Shown piece after piece: positions 11,822 through 24,401 of a DNA stretch of 44,031 bases. The notes under the pieces were generated by a model, which saw only the letters and a program-made list of their open reading frames with translations, was not told the DNA's origin and did not search any database. Source of the stretch: Pigoraptor vietnamica (taxonomy: Eukaryota; Opisthokonta; Filasterea); the NCBI GenBank assembly GCA_943704525.1, contig CALSCQ010002529.1:1-44031 (forward strand), read 5' to 3'. Position numbers and translations under genes: made by a program. Every line of letters begins with the position of its first letter. The first letter of the stretch is position 1.

Positions 11822-14800
11822 GGACGCGATCTTCTTTTGCTGTGCGGTCCCAATCTGGCACGCGTTGACCTGCCGAGTGCGCGGAAAATTTGAATCAGGT
11901 CAACACCGATTCGCATATGGCGCATTGCACCCATAACAGTGACACCATCCTCCCACCTTCGTCGCAAACCGGAGGGAGCACACGGTCTCTCCGAGAGACT
12001 CGCGGTTGGGAGCGACGTTCACAAACATGAGCGTCTTGCTGTTCCCGCCGAGCGAGTTCTGAAGGAGATGCGTCAGCTTCGAGTTGCGGTACGGCACGTG
12101 CGCGTCCTTGTTCGCGAGGGCCATGATGACGTTGCCGAGGTTGCTCAGCGACTTGTTGATGCACTGAGTCTCCTTGAGACGGTCACCCTTCGAGCCCGAG
12201 CTGGACAGCCGCTCCGAACCCGCGAGGTCGATGAGGTTCAGCGTGCCCTCGCTCGAGTCGCCCGTCAGCGAGTTGCGGCCAACGAGGCGGAGGCGGAAGA
12301 CGCTGTGTTCCGTGGCGTGGTGTTGTTGTGAGGCATTGAGATCAGATGCTCAAGCATGCGAATGTAAGCGCAGGAATTGCAAGCGCACCTGTGGCTGCGA
12401 GACGACCGCTCGTTGCACTGCGTCTCGGCGACGGCGCGGTTCTTGTTCGCCTGCTTGAGGAGGCCAAAGACGGCGCTCTCGCTCGCCACCTTCGCGTTGG
12501 CAAAAGAGTGGGCATGAGATGGTAAATTCAAGGTAAGAGGGTGGTGATGATGAACAGGCTGAAAGGGTGCGCACGAGGCAGTGTTGTCTCTGTCTCTGTC
12601 TCTCTCTGTGTATGTGTGTGTGTGTGCGCGCGCGTGTGAGCCCTGCCTGGCACAGCGTGACGTCGGTGACGTAGATGCCCGATCCATCCGGGGTGAGCCG
12701 GATCTCGTGCTTCTTGTTTGGGTCGCCGTCGCCCAGGAGGTCCCGGATAGTCTCGTTGTAAATCTCGAGGAACGACGCCTCCATTTCGTACGACCACCCC
12801 TTTGACGACAGCGTGCGCGCAGTCTGTGCACGCAGATGGGAGAGAGGGGGCGTGAGCTCGCGCACGGGCACATGTGTGTAGGCGTGTGTTTGTGTGCTCG
12901 TGTATGGACGCCACTACACACCTCGAAAATCTGCGCCACTGCGCGGGGTATCATCCCGATCGTTGCGTCGTTGATTTGGTGTGTGGGCGGTCCCTCCATC
13001 GTGAAGCTGCGAAACAGCCGGCGTGTGAGAGGGGAGGACAGTGCGCGACCGCAAATACCCTAACGGATGCGACAGACAATAACCCTTGCAAGCGCAAGCG
13101 CATAGCGCGCAGTGATTAAACTTAGCAGTGCCCGCTCTCACATCGTTATGCGGTGTGGTGCGTGTGGAGGCGTGCGCGCAGGGTGTCCCACTTACGTCTT
13201 TCCGCTGCCCGTCTGTCCGTACGCGAATATGCACACGTTGTAGCCGTCGAGCGCGCTTTGCACGAGCTGCGAGATCTCCTCAAAGACCTCCCCTTGCGTC
13301 GCCGCGGGGCCAAACACGCGGTCAAAAGAAAACTCGGTGCGCTTGGCGCTCTTTCCGTTGAACGTCTCGCTCACGTCGTTCACGGCAATCGTCTTGCGCT
13401 CGAGAGACTGGTCGGGGAAGTCGAGCGGCAGCTGCGCGCCGGCTTCGGCCGAGATCTCGGCACCCACGAAGGGGCGGACGCGGCAGAACACCCGGATGTT
13501 TCCGCGCAGCTCCTGGATCGTGTTGTGGAGGCGGCGGCGGACGAGCTCCTCGTCACGTGAGCGCGCCTCGAGCTGGGAGACGAAGGCCTCGAGCGCGGCG
13601 ATGCGCGCGAGGTTCGCCGCGATTTCCTTGTCCTGTGACGCAGCGCAAAAGCAGTGTTGGTCATTTCTCTCTCTCTCACGCGGGATGCGCGTACGCGATG
13701 TAGAGTTGGCATATAAGCGCACCCGCACCCGCACGCGCACATGCAATGAAAGACGCCCACGTACTGCGATCGACTGCACGTGATGCCAGCGCAAAATCCC
13801 ACACACCTTGGCCGCGTTCTGGTCCGTGCTTGCCTCGAGCGCCGCGCGCACGCCGCGCAGCTGGCTCTCGACGGCGATCGCATCGGTGCTCATGCGCGAA
13901 ATCGTCGACTTGAGACCCGCAATTTCCTCGCGCGCCAAGCGAAGCTCCTCCACGCACTCGTTGTAGCGGCGCTGAAGGGCCGCGTGCGCCGCATTCGCCG
14001 CCTCGATTTCCGCGGCGTGGCGCGTGCGCATGAGGGAAGTCGTCGACGCGTGCTCGGCCTCCATCTCGGCAATACTGGAAGGGGCGGAAAGAGAGAAATT
14101 AGTGCGAGCAAAGCGCCCCGTCAACAACATGTCGAACGAACACTTCCGCAACACTCCTGCACGACATCCGCAGATGCGCCATAGTGAGCCCCCACCGTGC
14201 CCTGAGGCGCGCGAGTTCTCCCGAGACCTCGCTCGACTCCTTCTCCTTCACGATGACGGTCGATTCGAGCTGCAGCCGCAGGCGCTCGAGCATCTCCATG
14301 CGCTCGTGGCTGACCGATACCTGCCCCGTCAGCTGCGCGACCGTGCTCTGCGACTGGCGTATCTCCTCCTTCAGCTCCTCGGTCATCCCCTCCATGTCCT
14401 CAAGGCGCCCTTTGTAGTCCCACGCCGCGCGCTTTTTCTTCGCATCCGCAGCCGCCGCAGCAGCCGCGTCGGTCTTCCGCGCACCCACGCCTGCCTTGGC
14501 GCCCATAGCACCCTTCGCCACTACGCGCGTCGCGACAGGAGCAGCGGGCTTCTTCGCTGCGACCTTCGCAATTGTCGTCGCCGCGGCCGTGCGAGCGGCC
14601 TTCGCTGGGAGCGCCGTTTTGCTGAGATCGCTCATGCTCGCCTTGCGCTTCAGGTGCGACGTCATCCCCATGCCCACGGCGCCGTCCACGGGCACATCCG
14701 CAGTAACGGGCGCGGGCTCTGGCACTGACGCAATGGCCGGCTTCCACGTCTGCGCACAGGTGAACACCGGCTACATTATGCAAGGCCTCTCACGCACACA

Positions 14801-15111
14801 GTTACGGAAATTGAGATGTAAAGATCCGTGTGCTCAGGCTGAGCCATGCACTGACCTCGTTAACGGGGAAGTCGGAAGGGGTGAGTGCGGCGTCCTTGAC
14901 GATCTTCGTGGGGGGCTTCAGGCGGCTGTGCAGGCCACTGGCAGGCTGCACATTGCCAGAGAGCACCGCCAGGGGTGCGCGCTGCGTACGCACACGAAGC
15001 CCGTCGTGAGTTCGCGCCGGGAACTGCGACTGGCACGTGAGCAGAGGGGCTCTGCCAACGCCACGTTAATCAACGGACTGCCCGTGCTTCACCCACCGTT
15101 TCGTCCTGCAT
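11816..15111 (-). CDS. KIFC: Kinesin-14, C-terminal minus-end motor
   Basis: Ten exons on the minus strand: 15111-15097, 14981-14856, 14749-14196, 14074-13807, 13632-13196, 13006-12922, 12823-12647, 12489-12389, 12302-11957 and 11869-11816 (stop TAG), 720 aa. Kinesin-14 proteins cross-link and slide spindle microtubules towards minus ends. The head is Ala/Lys-rich and basic. Residues about 165-360 are coiled coil. The family neck signature [11 protein letters not shown] starts at residue 365. Then come the P-loop GQTGSGKT (460-467, split by an intron), NERSSRSH (580-587), DLAGSE (613-618) and the end [13 protein letters not shown], so the motor is C-terminal. Intron 7 (12490-12646) needs a GC donor (CCAG|GCAGGG) to join DVTLCQ to VASESAVF, the length expected in the family. 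The five-codon first exon (MQDET) is the least certain part. The gene diverges from GOT1. Confidence 0.93.
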
Positions 15112-15661
15112 TTTGCTGGGTGATGTGTCAGTAAAGCTGGTGGAAGGAAACAAAAGGAAACGAGACAAAAAGCGAGAATGGTATCGGGTAGCGCGGATGC
15201 GATGTAACTTTTTTTGACAACATCACGGCCAAGGAGCCGATTTCAAAAATTCAAAAATTTGGCGCCGTCTCGCTAGTTGGTAACGTGATTTGTAACCCTC
15301 ACCCTGCAGCGGACGTCCATGTGGCCGAGATTTCGGCAAACTTCAAACCGCCAATTTGTGCGGCAGGCACGTGCGGCAAGGTCCAAGTTGCCTATCTTCG
15401 TGTGCTGCATCGTCCACATTCCCTCAGAAAGAGAGAACAGTGGAGAGCAGGCTCTGCGTCGAGCGACTTGAGCGACCCCCTGTGTCTATTGTGCGGGACA
15501 GTCACTTCGCAGTAGTTGTAACGACGCGCACAGAGTGACCAATCTGGTGACGTGGCCCTCATCGCGTCGCATCCGATTCGACCTCTTCGTTGGATCCGTC
15601 GCATTATTTGCACTTGACAGTCGTTTTGTGCTCTAGTGCGACTGCACTCCCCAATTCGAGA
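15112..15661. promoter_or_regulatory. Divergent promoter, kinesin-14 / GOT1
   Basis: Both genes start outward from these 550 bases. TTTGGCGC at 15258-15265 fits the E2F consensus TTTSSCGC, which would suit a mitotic kinesin. It follows an AT-rich direct repeat of TTCAAAAA (15242-15257). Another E2F-like word, TTTCGGC, is near 15330. The motif match is visible; its use is inferred. Confidence 0.35.
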
Positions 15662-16764
15662 ATGATTAACGTCACGGACACACAGAGTGAGTGCATGTTG
15701 TGGTTGGTTGAGCTCGGCATGCTTTCGTATGGCCAACTCGCGCCATCCCTTCGAGGTCGCTAATAGTGGAATGTGCGCAGAGATCGGCGCCGGCCTCACC
15801 GGCTTTGGCCTGACATTCCTTTTGCTGGGCGTTCTCCTTTTCTTCGACAAGGGTCTCCTGGCGATGGGAAATGTGAGTGCGATTGCGCCAGTGGCTGCGC
15901 GTGCGCTCCTGCGTTTGCACTGCGTGAGTCATTCAATCTAGTGCTGCATCTAACCGCGCGCGCGAATGGTGCTTGCAGCTGCTCTTCGTCGCGGGCGTCG
16001 CTCTCCTCATTGGCATCGAGCGGACATTCGGCTTCTTTTTCCAGGCGCGCAAAGTGCGCGGGACGGCGTGCTTTCTCGGCGGCATGGTCCTTGTGGTGGT
16101 CGGGTGGCCGGTGGTCGGCATTCTCGTCGAAGCGTTTGGGTTCATCAACCTCTTTGGGTAGGTTGCGCGAGTGCGCTTGCTGTTGTTCACAAGGAGTTTG
16201 CGTCAGAGTGCATCGTTCCCCGATTATTGCCACTCCTCTCGTGTTTTATTACCACTCTCTCGTGTTCGATCGAGTCGCTGGAGAACGGCGTATTTCGTGT
16301 TTCCGCCGATCCTTGCGTGAAGGGGGGCACTGTCTTGTCGCTCTATGGACATGGTCACGTGTCGTCATATACTCGTCATGTGTCACAGCACGTTGGTGTG
16401 TTCGTGTGTCTCTGACGCTCAGCGCCTTGTGATACGCCCACAGCGACTTCTTCCCCGTGGCCGTTGGCTTTCTCCGGCGGTTTCCCGTCGTTGGAAACTT
16501 CCTCAACCTTCCCGTCATTCGCATGGTACGTGAGGGGGATGAGCGGTTTAACGTATGTTCTGTGTGCACGTGTGTATGTGTGTGTGTGTGTGCGTGTGTG
16601 TGTGTGTGGGTGTGGGTGTGGTGTGTGTGTGTGTGCGTGCGTATGCACGCACGCGCACGTACGCATACGCACATGTGTCTCTGTGAAAGGGATTGACGTG
16701 TGGCTTACTCTCCTCGTACTCGCAGATTGTCGACAGGATCGCGGGCGGAAAGCTCCCTGTTTGA
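15662..16764 (+). CDS. GOLT1B: GOT1 family vesicle-transport membrane protein
   Basis: Five exons: 15662-15686, 15781-15872, 15979-16157, 16444-16525 and 16726-16764 (stop TGA), 138 aa, the same length as human GOT1B. GOT1 is a four-span membrane protein of early secretory membranes. It assists ER-to-Golgi traffic and SNARE-dependent fusion in yeast. The start MINVTDTQKIGAGLTGFG matches the family's SLTDTQKIGxGLTGFG. It is followed by FDKGLLAMGN, then LLIGIERTFGFFFQARKVRG, FLGGMVLVVVGWP, FPVAVGFLRR and a short tail IVDRIAGGKLPV. Each hydrophobic block is a plausible membrane span. Intron 4 carries a TG-rich tract. Confidence 0.95.
16558..16672. repeat. TG-rich tract with hairpin
   Basis: Imperfect (TG)n (16558-16636) in GOT1 intron 4. 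It is followed by an inverted pair, GTGCGTATGC near 16635 and GCATACGCAC near 16662, that could fold into a hairpin in the intron RNA. Confidence 0.8.
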
Positions 16765-17252
16765 GCTCGGACTGTCTCCGTGCGTTATTTGTGCGTGCGT
16801 GGCGTGCGTGCGTTCGCGTGCAAGAAAAAAAGGAGAAAAAGTGTGCGAACGGTCTCATGCGCTCCACGAGTCCGGCGCGATATTAATACTGCATGCACGC
16901 GCTCGCGCGGAACACACACACACACACCTGGACATTTGCGGCGCCGCCGGGCAATTCCCAGGCCACGCCGGGGCCGGGGGAGTCCACGAGTCGGCAGTAC
17001 CCCTGCGAGTCGGTACTGACGGTCAAAAGTAGCCGAGATCTCGCTGACAAAATGGCGCGTAGTTCAAATGACGGCGTGAAATCACTCGTCCTTGGTCCCT
17101 TTGTTTTTCGCTCTGGCTGCGTGGGTGGCACCTGCCGTATATGTGAAAAACAGAGACAGTGTAAGGTCCTCGAAGATGCCCTTGCATGTCGCTTTCGGCC
17201 GTGCGCATCGCTGACCTCGCCGAGCACTCGCAAGTGCATTCGCTGAGTGAGA
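16765..17252. promoter_or_regulatory. GOT1 3' end and WDR90 upstream region
   Basis: These 488 bases lie between two plus-strand genes. No gene is recognised; a 117-codon open frame here (16893-17246) has low-complexity content and no domain. They probably hold the GOT1 3' untranslated region and the WDR90 promoter. A short (CA)n tract is at 16912-16926. Confidence 0.4.
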
Positions 17253-17402
17253 ATGCGCCCGCCCGCACAACGGCACGCCGCCCACGCGCAGAAGGCGCAC
17301 GTGGACGTCTTCAAGCACTTTGGCGTGGGCACGTGGACGAACTCGTGCAAGCGAGGGGATGTGACTCAAATCATTGTGGGTTCGCCCGAAGACACACGGA
17401 CA

Positions 17403-17460
<58 letters not shown>

Positions 17461-20400
17461 CACACACAGAACGTACGCGCACAATATCGCTTGTAAAAGC
17501 ACCGTTCTGCTTCTCACACTGTCACCTGTGTGCGCAGGACCCGCAGCTCCGCCAGCCCGTCTTTCGCATCGCGGGCGCCGTCCCCGCAACCAACTACATT
17601 CAAATCCCAAAGTCCGCCTCGCAGTCGCTTGGGCTCAGTGGCACCTACCTCTACTTCCAGTTTCGCACGGAGCCCAACAAGTACTTTGTCGTCCACATTG
17701 ACACGGTGACCGTCGACGGCATCGTCGTGCGCATCTCGTTCTCAAACCTCTTTCGCGAATTCCGCGCGACGTCCACGTGGCTGCAGTTCCCTTTCGACGA
17801 CGCCATCCCCGAGCCGATCGATGGGGACGGACCACAGCCGCAGTCGCGACGATGGACCCTCCTCGTGCTGGACATCCCCGCCATCTACGCCGAGCACGTG
17901 ACCCGCGTGTACTCGCACGTCAAGTGCATCCGCCTGTGCGGCAACCTCGTCGTCCGCCGCGTGTTTGCGAGCGATGTCGCGTACAACGAGTCTGCTCTTC
18001 CCAAGGACGTCGCGCTGCGGCCGCCGCTGGGCGTGCGGTGGGCGGATGCTTTCGACTGCATACGATTCCCGCCTCCTGCTGCTGGGATAGTTGCCGCCGC
18101 GTCCACGCCGCACATACGACGGCGCGGCGCCGCGCACGTGCGTGACGGTCCTTCACGTCGAGACCAATCGCCCAAACCTAGGAGGGACACTGCGGATGCA
18201 CGCCCGGCCGAGGGCGCTTTCGCAGCGGCCGTGGAAGAAGACGTCGACGCAGCCGCCAGGCATCTCCCTGTACAGCCGGTGCATGGTCGCAGGCCTCGCG
18301 CGCGGACCGAACTCTCGCCCGATCCCGTCGCATCGCTGTCGCAGGTGTGTGGGGTTGGTCCCGACTGCCTCTATGTGCTCGTGGGGCCGAGCTCTCGCGA
18401 AATTGTGTACGCGTGCCGCGCCATTGTAGTGGCGCAAGCCATCGAGAATGGCGAGGGAAAGGACGCCGACGACGCGAACGCCGTGAGGAAGCAGCGGTTC
18501 TTCATTGGGCACACGGCGTCTGTGTGCGGACTGGCACTGGACGCGCGTGGGACCCTCCTCGCAACCGCGCAGGGTGGTGAGCTTCCGTGCGTGCGACTGT
18601 GGCGATACGCCACGGCGGAGTGTCTTGTCATCGCGGCGACTGGCCTGTATGCTCACCCGCCGGCGGATCTCCGCCTGTCCCCGGAGGGCGTGCGGCTGTG
18701 CGTGGTGGGTCGGGATGCGCGCGACCGCCACTTGTTCACTGTGTGGGACGTCTCGGACGCCCGCGATGACACTTCTGTGCGTCTCGTGGCACGTGCGCGC
18801 ACGGACGCCGACATTGCGCGCGTTCGCATCCAACCCGCCGACGTCAACCGCATGGCCACGTGCGGGCGCGGCACCGTGCGCTTCTGGCGGCTCCTGCACG
18901 CGAACCTCCGGCCCACAGCACTTCGCCTCCCCCGCGAGCTCCTCTCCGCCACGTTCACGGACATCGCTTACGAGCCCGGCTTTCGCCCGAATGACCCGAC
19001 GACTACGCGGACTGCGTACGTCGGGTGCTCCACGGGAGACGTGCTGCTCGTGTCGCTACCGGCGGTGACCGTGACGCGCGTGGTGGGCGCGCACGCCGGT
19101 CCCATCACTTCGCTGGTGGCATGCGAGGCCTTCCTCGCCTCGTCGTCGTCCGGCGCTGACAAGACGCTCCGCGTGTGGCCACTCGACATGTCCGAGCCGT
19201 ACGTCGAGGCCAACCACGAGACAGACGTCGCGTGTGCGGCCGTGGGCGACGACTGCATGACGATTGGCGTCAGCTGCGCCGGCGGTCTGGTCGGCGTCCT
19301 CAACGTCAACGCGCGCACGTACACAACCGCCGTCCGATGCCACGCGCTCCCGGCGTGCGACGCCGCACAGCACCCTTCCACGCCCGGCCTGTTCGCCACG
19401 TGCTCGAAGGAGGAGAGGGCGGTGCGCGTGTGGATGTTCCCTGCGCTCTTGCAAGTGGCCGAGTTCGCGTCCCGAAAAGACCCGCCCGTGTGTCTCGCAT
19501 GGCACCCGCGCTCGGCAGCACTGCTCGCCGCCGGTTTTGAGTCTGGCGCCGTGCGCATTTTCAACGTGCGCCGCGCCGCACAGGTCGCGTCGTGCCGCCA
19601 GCACGCGGCCGCAATCACGTCTCTGGCATTCTCTGCGGACGGCGCGCGGCTGTACACGTGCGCGGGCGACGGACTGCTCACAATGTACGAGTGTGCATAC
19701 AAGGGGGCGCGGGAGGCAGCGGGAGGGGCGGAGTCCCGCCTTCCACCGGACGCAGCGTTTGCTGAAACGGCCGATCTGCAGCCCATGTCCGTGCTTGTGT
19801 GCAGCGCTGCGTGTCCCCGCCTGGCCGTGAGCGATGAGGGCGGTTGGGTGGCATTCATTGCGCCTGAAGTGGAGCCTGGTCGCCCTCCCAGTCGCACGGC
19901 CGCGTGGCTGGTCGTGTGCGATGGCCGCACTCTGCAGGAGATATCGCGGGGATCGCTCGACCGCATTGCGTCGCGCGGGGACATCGCGGACATTGCCTTT
20001 GTGAACGACTCGCAGGAGATTGCGGTGCTCGGGGCGCAGTGGGAGCTGGGACTCCTCGACGCCCACACGGCCGCGTGGGTATGCGGGCCAGAGTCGCTCG
20101 CCCCTGGGGACTCTGTGCAGCCTCAGGGAAGGGCGCTCGCGATGGCCGTGTCGCCGTATCGCTCGATGGTTGCTGTGGTCGGCGAGGATCGTCTCATGCG
20201 CGTCGCGTCCACGCGGCTCGCGCCTGGCTCTGGGCTTGGTGTGCAGTCGTACGTCGGCATGGGATCGCCGGTGTCTGCCGTTGCATTTGCGGACGGCGGG
20301 CGGCGGATAGTGGCTGGCGCAGAGCCGCTGTTTTTGTGGGACGTCGTGGGCGACGCCGAGGACGACGCGTGCGCTCCCGATGGCGCGGCTGTCGAAAGGG

Positions 20401-23400
20401 CGCTGCGGGAGAGTGTGCGGGCGGGCGAGGGAAAAAAGGGAGGTGTCGATGACGATGACGGGACGGACGGCTCGGAGACGGACTCGGGAAGCGACGCACG
20501 TGATCGCGAGGACATGGGAGAACGGTCGGCCCTCACACTCGAAGGTGGGTGACGCATGTGGAGCCTTCTGACCTATCATTGTGTTGCGAGTGGCCCGCGG
20601 TGCACTGTCGTGGGGTGCGCGAATGCGGACTTGCAACCGTGTAACTGCATCAGCACATGGCTGTGCGTGTGAATATTGGGATCGTTTAGAATGTGCATTA
20701 ACACGTGACCATTGTGCAGACATTGGCGGAACGTCAGCAATGACTCCCAACCCGGCGCGAGTAGCCGGCGTGTCTGGACTCGTCGGCGCATCGAGTGTCC
20801 GTGCCGCACCGCCGACGCCCCACGCACACGCCCCGGAAGTGCACGGAGGCCGCCACACGCCCTCCCATTCGCAGGCACACGCACCAAAGTCGCCTCTCAA
20901 GAGCCCCGCGAAGCCTGCGCCCCCGGCCGCCCCCGTCGCGCACCACTTTGTGCAGCGTGCGGATGCGCCGCCCCTCGCGCTGCGCCGGTATCCCCCGGCG
21001 GAGGAGGGGGAAGCGGGGCTGTCGCTCGCCGTCGCTGTGGGCAACAATGCATCGCGCTCCCCGCAGCCGGTCGCTTGGGACTCTGTGTCGGGCGTGTTTG
21101 CGTGGTCCGTGGGCTGCGTGGCCGTAATCGAGAGCCTCTCCACGCGGCACCAGGCGCACATCACGTCGCACTCGGAAGAGGTGTCGGCGATTGCGCTGTC
21201 TCCCGGCGGTCGCGCGCTTGCCACTGCGTGTGGACCCTCGCGCACTGTTGGCGCGGGGCAAGTATGCCTGTGGGACCTCGCGGGAGAGGGGTTTCCTGCC
21301 GAGCCCTCGCCGCGTCTTGTGGCCGCACTGTCGTACCACGACAACTGCGTGACGGCCCTTGCGTTTTCGCTCGACAGCGCCCATCTCGTCTCTGTCGGTG
21401 GGTCTGTGGGTGCGAGGAAGGTCGCGCTGTTGTTGCAGGCGTGCCTCGGCACACACTCGAGTTGTGGCGAATGCTGCCCTTTATCACTAACACTAACCCT
21501 TTGCTGCGGCGCAGGCAACATGCTGGACCCCTCCGTGGCGCTGTGGGACGCGCGAGACGGGCGATTTGTCGGCGCCTCCCACCCGGGACATCCGCTGCAT
21601 GCCGTGTGCTGGTGTCCGCCGCCGCCTCCGTACGCGGACGATTCATCGGACGACGGCGATGACGACGAGACGCCCCTCGGCGTGGACTTGTTTGTTGCCG
21701 TGGGAGAGCGCTGCATACTCTTTGTGGAGGCCCCTGATCCCCTCCGCCGTGCGGGTGCCGATGGAGATATGGTCGACGCCAACGACATTGGTGGCATGCA
21801 GCTCAAGGTCGGTGCTTCATTCTGTGTGTGGACGGTGTCCGTTACACTGTCAGCGTGCGCGCGGTTGTCCGTCTTGCTATGGGCGGCAATATCACGTGCT
21901 TGTTTGCGAATGCTCCTAATTACGCGAGGGCTGCTTTGCGTCCGCACTGAGATTCGCCACCAATTGCAGGTGTTGCGAGCGGACATTCCGGACGAGGTGA
22001 CCGCGCGTCACTTCACCGCCGTGTGTTTTGGTCCGCCGGAGGGCAACAACGGGCGCGCGCTGTTCGTGGGAGGGTCGGACGGCTCCGTCACGCGATGGGA
22101 TGCGCGCGCGCGTGTGTGCACGTCGGCGTGGAACGCAGACACGGCCGAGCTCAGTGGGTGTTTGCCTGCTGTCCGCATCACGTTGGTATTTGGAGGGATG
22201 TGTGCTGACTCATTTTCACTTGCGAGATGACCCCTCAAGCTATTAGTGCTATTACCTTTGTAATTGCACGTGCACGTTGGGCTCGCAGTGCCGCTGACGC
22301 TTCATTGAATCTTATTGCAGGCGTCGTGCTGTGGACGCACCGGCGCCTGTTCACGGCGGGCCAGTCGGCTGCGCTGCGCCGGTGGTCGGTCTCTGACACA
22401 CTGAGCGTGGAGAGCGAGATTGCGGTGGACGGCGGCATTGTTGCGCTGCAGCCGGACCTCATGGGCGAAGTGGTGTGTTGGGTGGACGAATTGTAATGGT
22501 GCTGCGACTGCTGTTATGGAACAGTTAGCGTAGGGCTTGGTGGGGGTGTGCCTTGCGTGCTCTTGTCTGAATGATGGCTTCGTCACTCTTGTATTGAACC
22601 GTCGCACGCCCGCGCTTGCGCACGCACTCATCGGACGCACGTGCAGGGCGTTGCGGCATCCGCGACCGGCACCCTGTGGTACGTGGACTTTGCGGAGGGC
22701 GCGACCATACGCCTTGCGAGCAGCCACACCGGGCGCATCACTGGGATCGACATGCCGTTCGGCGGCAGTCACATTGTGTCAAGCGCAGAGGACGGCAGCG
22801 TGCGCGTGTGGGCCACTGGCGGCGACAGGGATGGGACGCTGCCGAACGCGGTCGAGCAGATTGCACACTTTCAGGCGCTGTCCCAGGTGCGTGAGTTGTG
22901 TGCTTTTGTGTTTTTTATACTGTGGGCGTCTTTTTGAGCGAACCACCAAATTTACGCTGTCCGATTCGTGCACACACACCCAACGCAACGCAGCCTGCGA
23001 CGTGCGCCTGTGCGTTTGTGGCGGGTGACCGGTGTGCGGCGGGGTACGGCGACGGCACCGTGCGCGTGTTCAGCGTCCGCCGCGTTGCCCTGGAAACTAA
23101 GTTTGCGCCGCACAGCGCGCGCGTGACGGCGATTGCGGTGGACTGCGGCGGTAGGTGTGGCGTAATGGCAGTGAGGGATGCGATGGTGGAGCGCATACTC
23201 ACCCACACGCGCCCACACCTGCACAGTTACATACGCACACAAACTCGCACACACCCACATTTAAATACACGCGCACTTCGAAGTCACGATGCATTTTTCC
23301 CCCAGGACGCTTCATTGTTTCCGGATCGGCCGCGGGCGTTGTCGTGATCAGTGCGGCGGCGACCGGCATCACGCTTCGCTCGATCTCCGACCACAAGGGC

Positions 23401-24401
23401 GCTCCCATTGCGTGCATTCGCTTTGACCGCGCGAGCGTCATCGGTGACGACGATGCCTCTGAGACAGAGTCGGTGGAGGAGTGGGGCGCCTCCCGCATGG
23501 TTCGCGTCGCCGGGGTGGGCGTGCGCGAAGATAGCAGCTTGGGCGAGGCTGCGGCCGCCAAGCGCAAACGGCGCCCAGCACCCCGCGTGCCCACTGTTCC
23601 GCCGGCAGTTGAGCGGTTTGTCGTCACGAGCGACGACCGGCGTCTGTCGGTGTGGCGTTGCGAATGGCTCCGCGACACGTGCGAACTGGAAGAGTGGCTC
23701 ACCTTCCCCGGGCCTGCGGCCGAGCCCTCCGAAACGTCCCATGCGGCACCTCCTTCGCCTGCCGCCGACGCACCCGATGCACTGCCTTCGAGCCTCGCCT
23801 GCTTTCTTCCACAGACGCGTGCCTCGCGCGGGCGCTGTCGGATTGCGTACACTGGGTTTGGGTTCCAGAAGGAGCTCATCCTCTTCGACGTCACTTCGAA
23901 GAAGGTGCGCACGCGCGCGGGGCATTTCTACTGTGTGCAAGCGTGTCACTTGGTGCGGGACACGCAACTGCCGTCCTAATAGTCGGCTCGTGTCGCTTGG
24001 CGTGCTATGCTCACACCTGACTTTCGCGCAGATTCTGAAGACCATTCCCCTTACGTACTGGGCGACGAGCCTTGACGTGTCCCCCGACGCCTCTCTCATC
24101 GCCGTCGGCTGCAGGGGTGCGCACTTGTCTTGCTGGCACTTGGGTACTCTTATCATCTGTCGTATCCCTGTCGCAATCCCTGCTCTCGGCCCACGCGCGC
24201 TGCTCTGCGACCCGTCTAACCCCGCGCTACCCCGCCCTTCCCGCAGAGCGCCTCGTGAAGCTCATTGACGCGGCCGAGGGCACCTTCCAGGACTACGCAG
24301 CGCACGCCGACGCCGTCGCCGCCGTGCGATTTGACGCGGCGGGAAACCGACTTGTCACGGCGGCATTCAACGCCATGCTCGTGTGGGACGTCAATTTCTG
24401 A
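17253..24401 (+). CDS. WDR90: WDR90/POC16 centriolar protein (CFAP20 domain plus WD40 repeats)
   Basis: Eleven exons: 17253-17375, 17538-20544, 20720-21397, 21515-21807, 21970-22153, 22321-22469, 22647-22886, 22994-23150, 23306-23904, 24032-24116 and 24247-24401 (stop TGA), 1889 aa. WDR90/POC16 is a microtubule-binding protein of the centriole inner scaffold and of cilia. Residues about 20-240 are the CFAP20/DUF667 domain: VDVFKHF, NYIQIPKSASQSLGLSG, YLYFQFR, VRISFSNLFREF, STWLQFPF. A basic, low-complexity linker (about 280-360) follows, then many WD40 repeats (for example FFIGHTASVCGLALDARG, ADKTLRVWPLD, AGYGDGTVRVFSVRR, SAEDGSVRVWA) down to the end AMLVWDVNF. The order matches human WDR90. 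The exon 6 end (22469) is the least sure donor; GTGGTG was chosen over two others by alignment. The upstream edge of exon 1 could instead be an acceptor, with a further first exon. Confidence 0.92.
17405..17460. repeat. (CA)n microsatellite
   Basis: Pure CA, about 56 bases, in WDR90 intron 1 (17376-17537). The intron length is a multiple of three and has no in-frame stop, so the tract would read as Thr-His repeats if retained. Confidence 0.95.

Noticed and set aside
19056-21986. Long minus-strand frame (976 codons) opposite WDR90
   Set aside because: Antisense shadow that also crosses WDR90 introns; composition is Arg/Ala/His/Ser-rich with no domain, while the WDR90 frame matches a known family.
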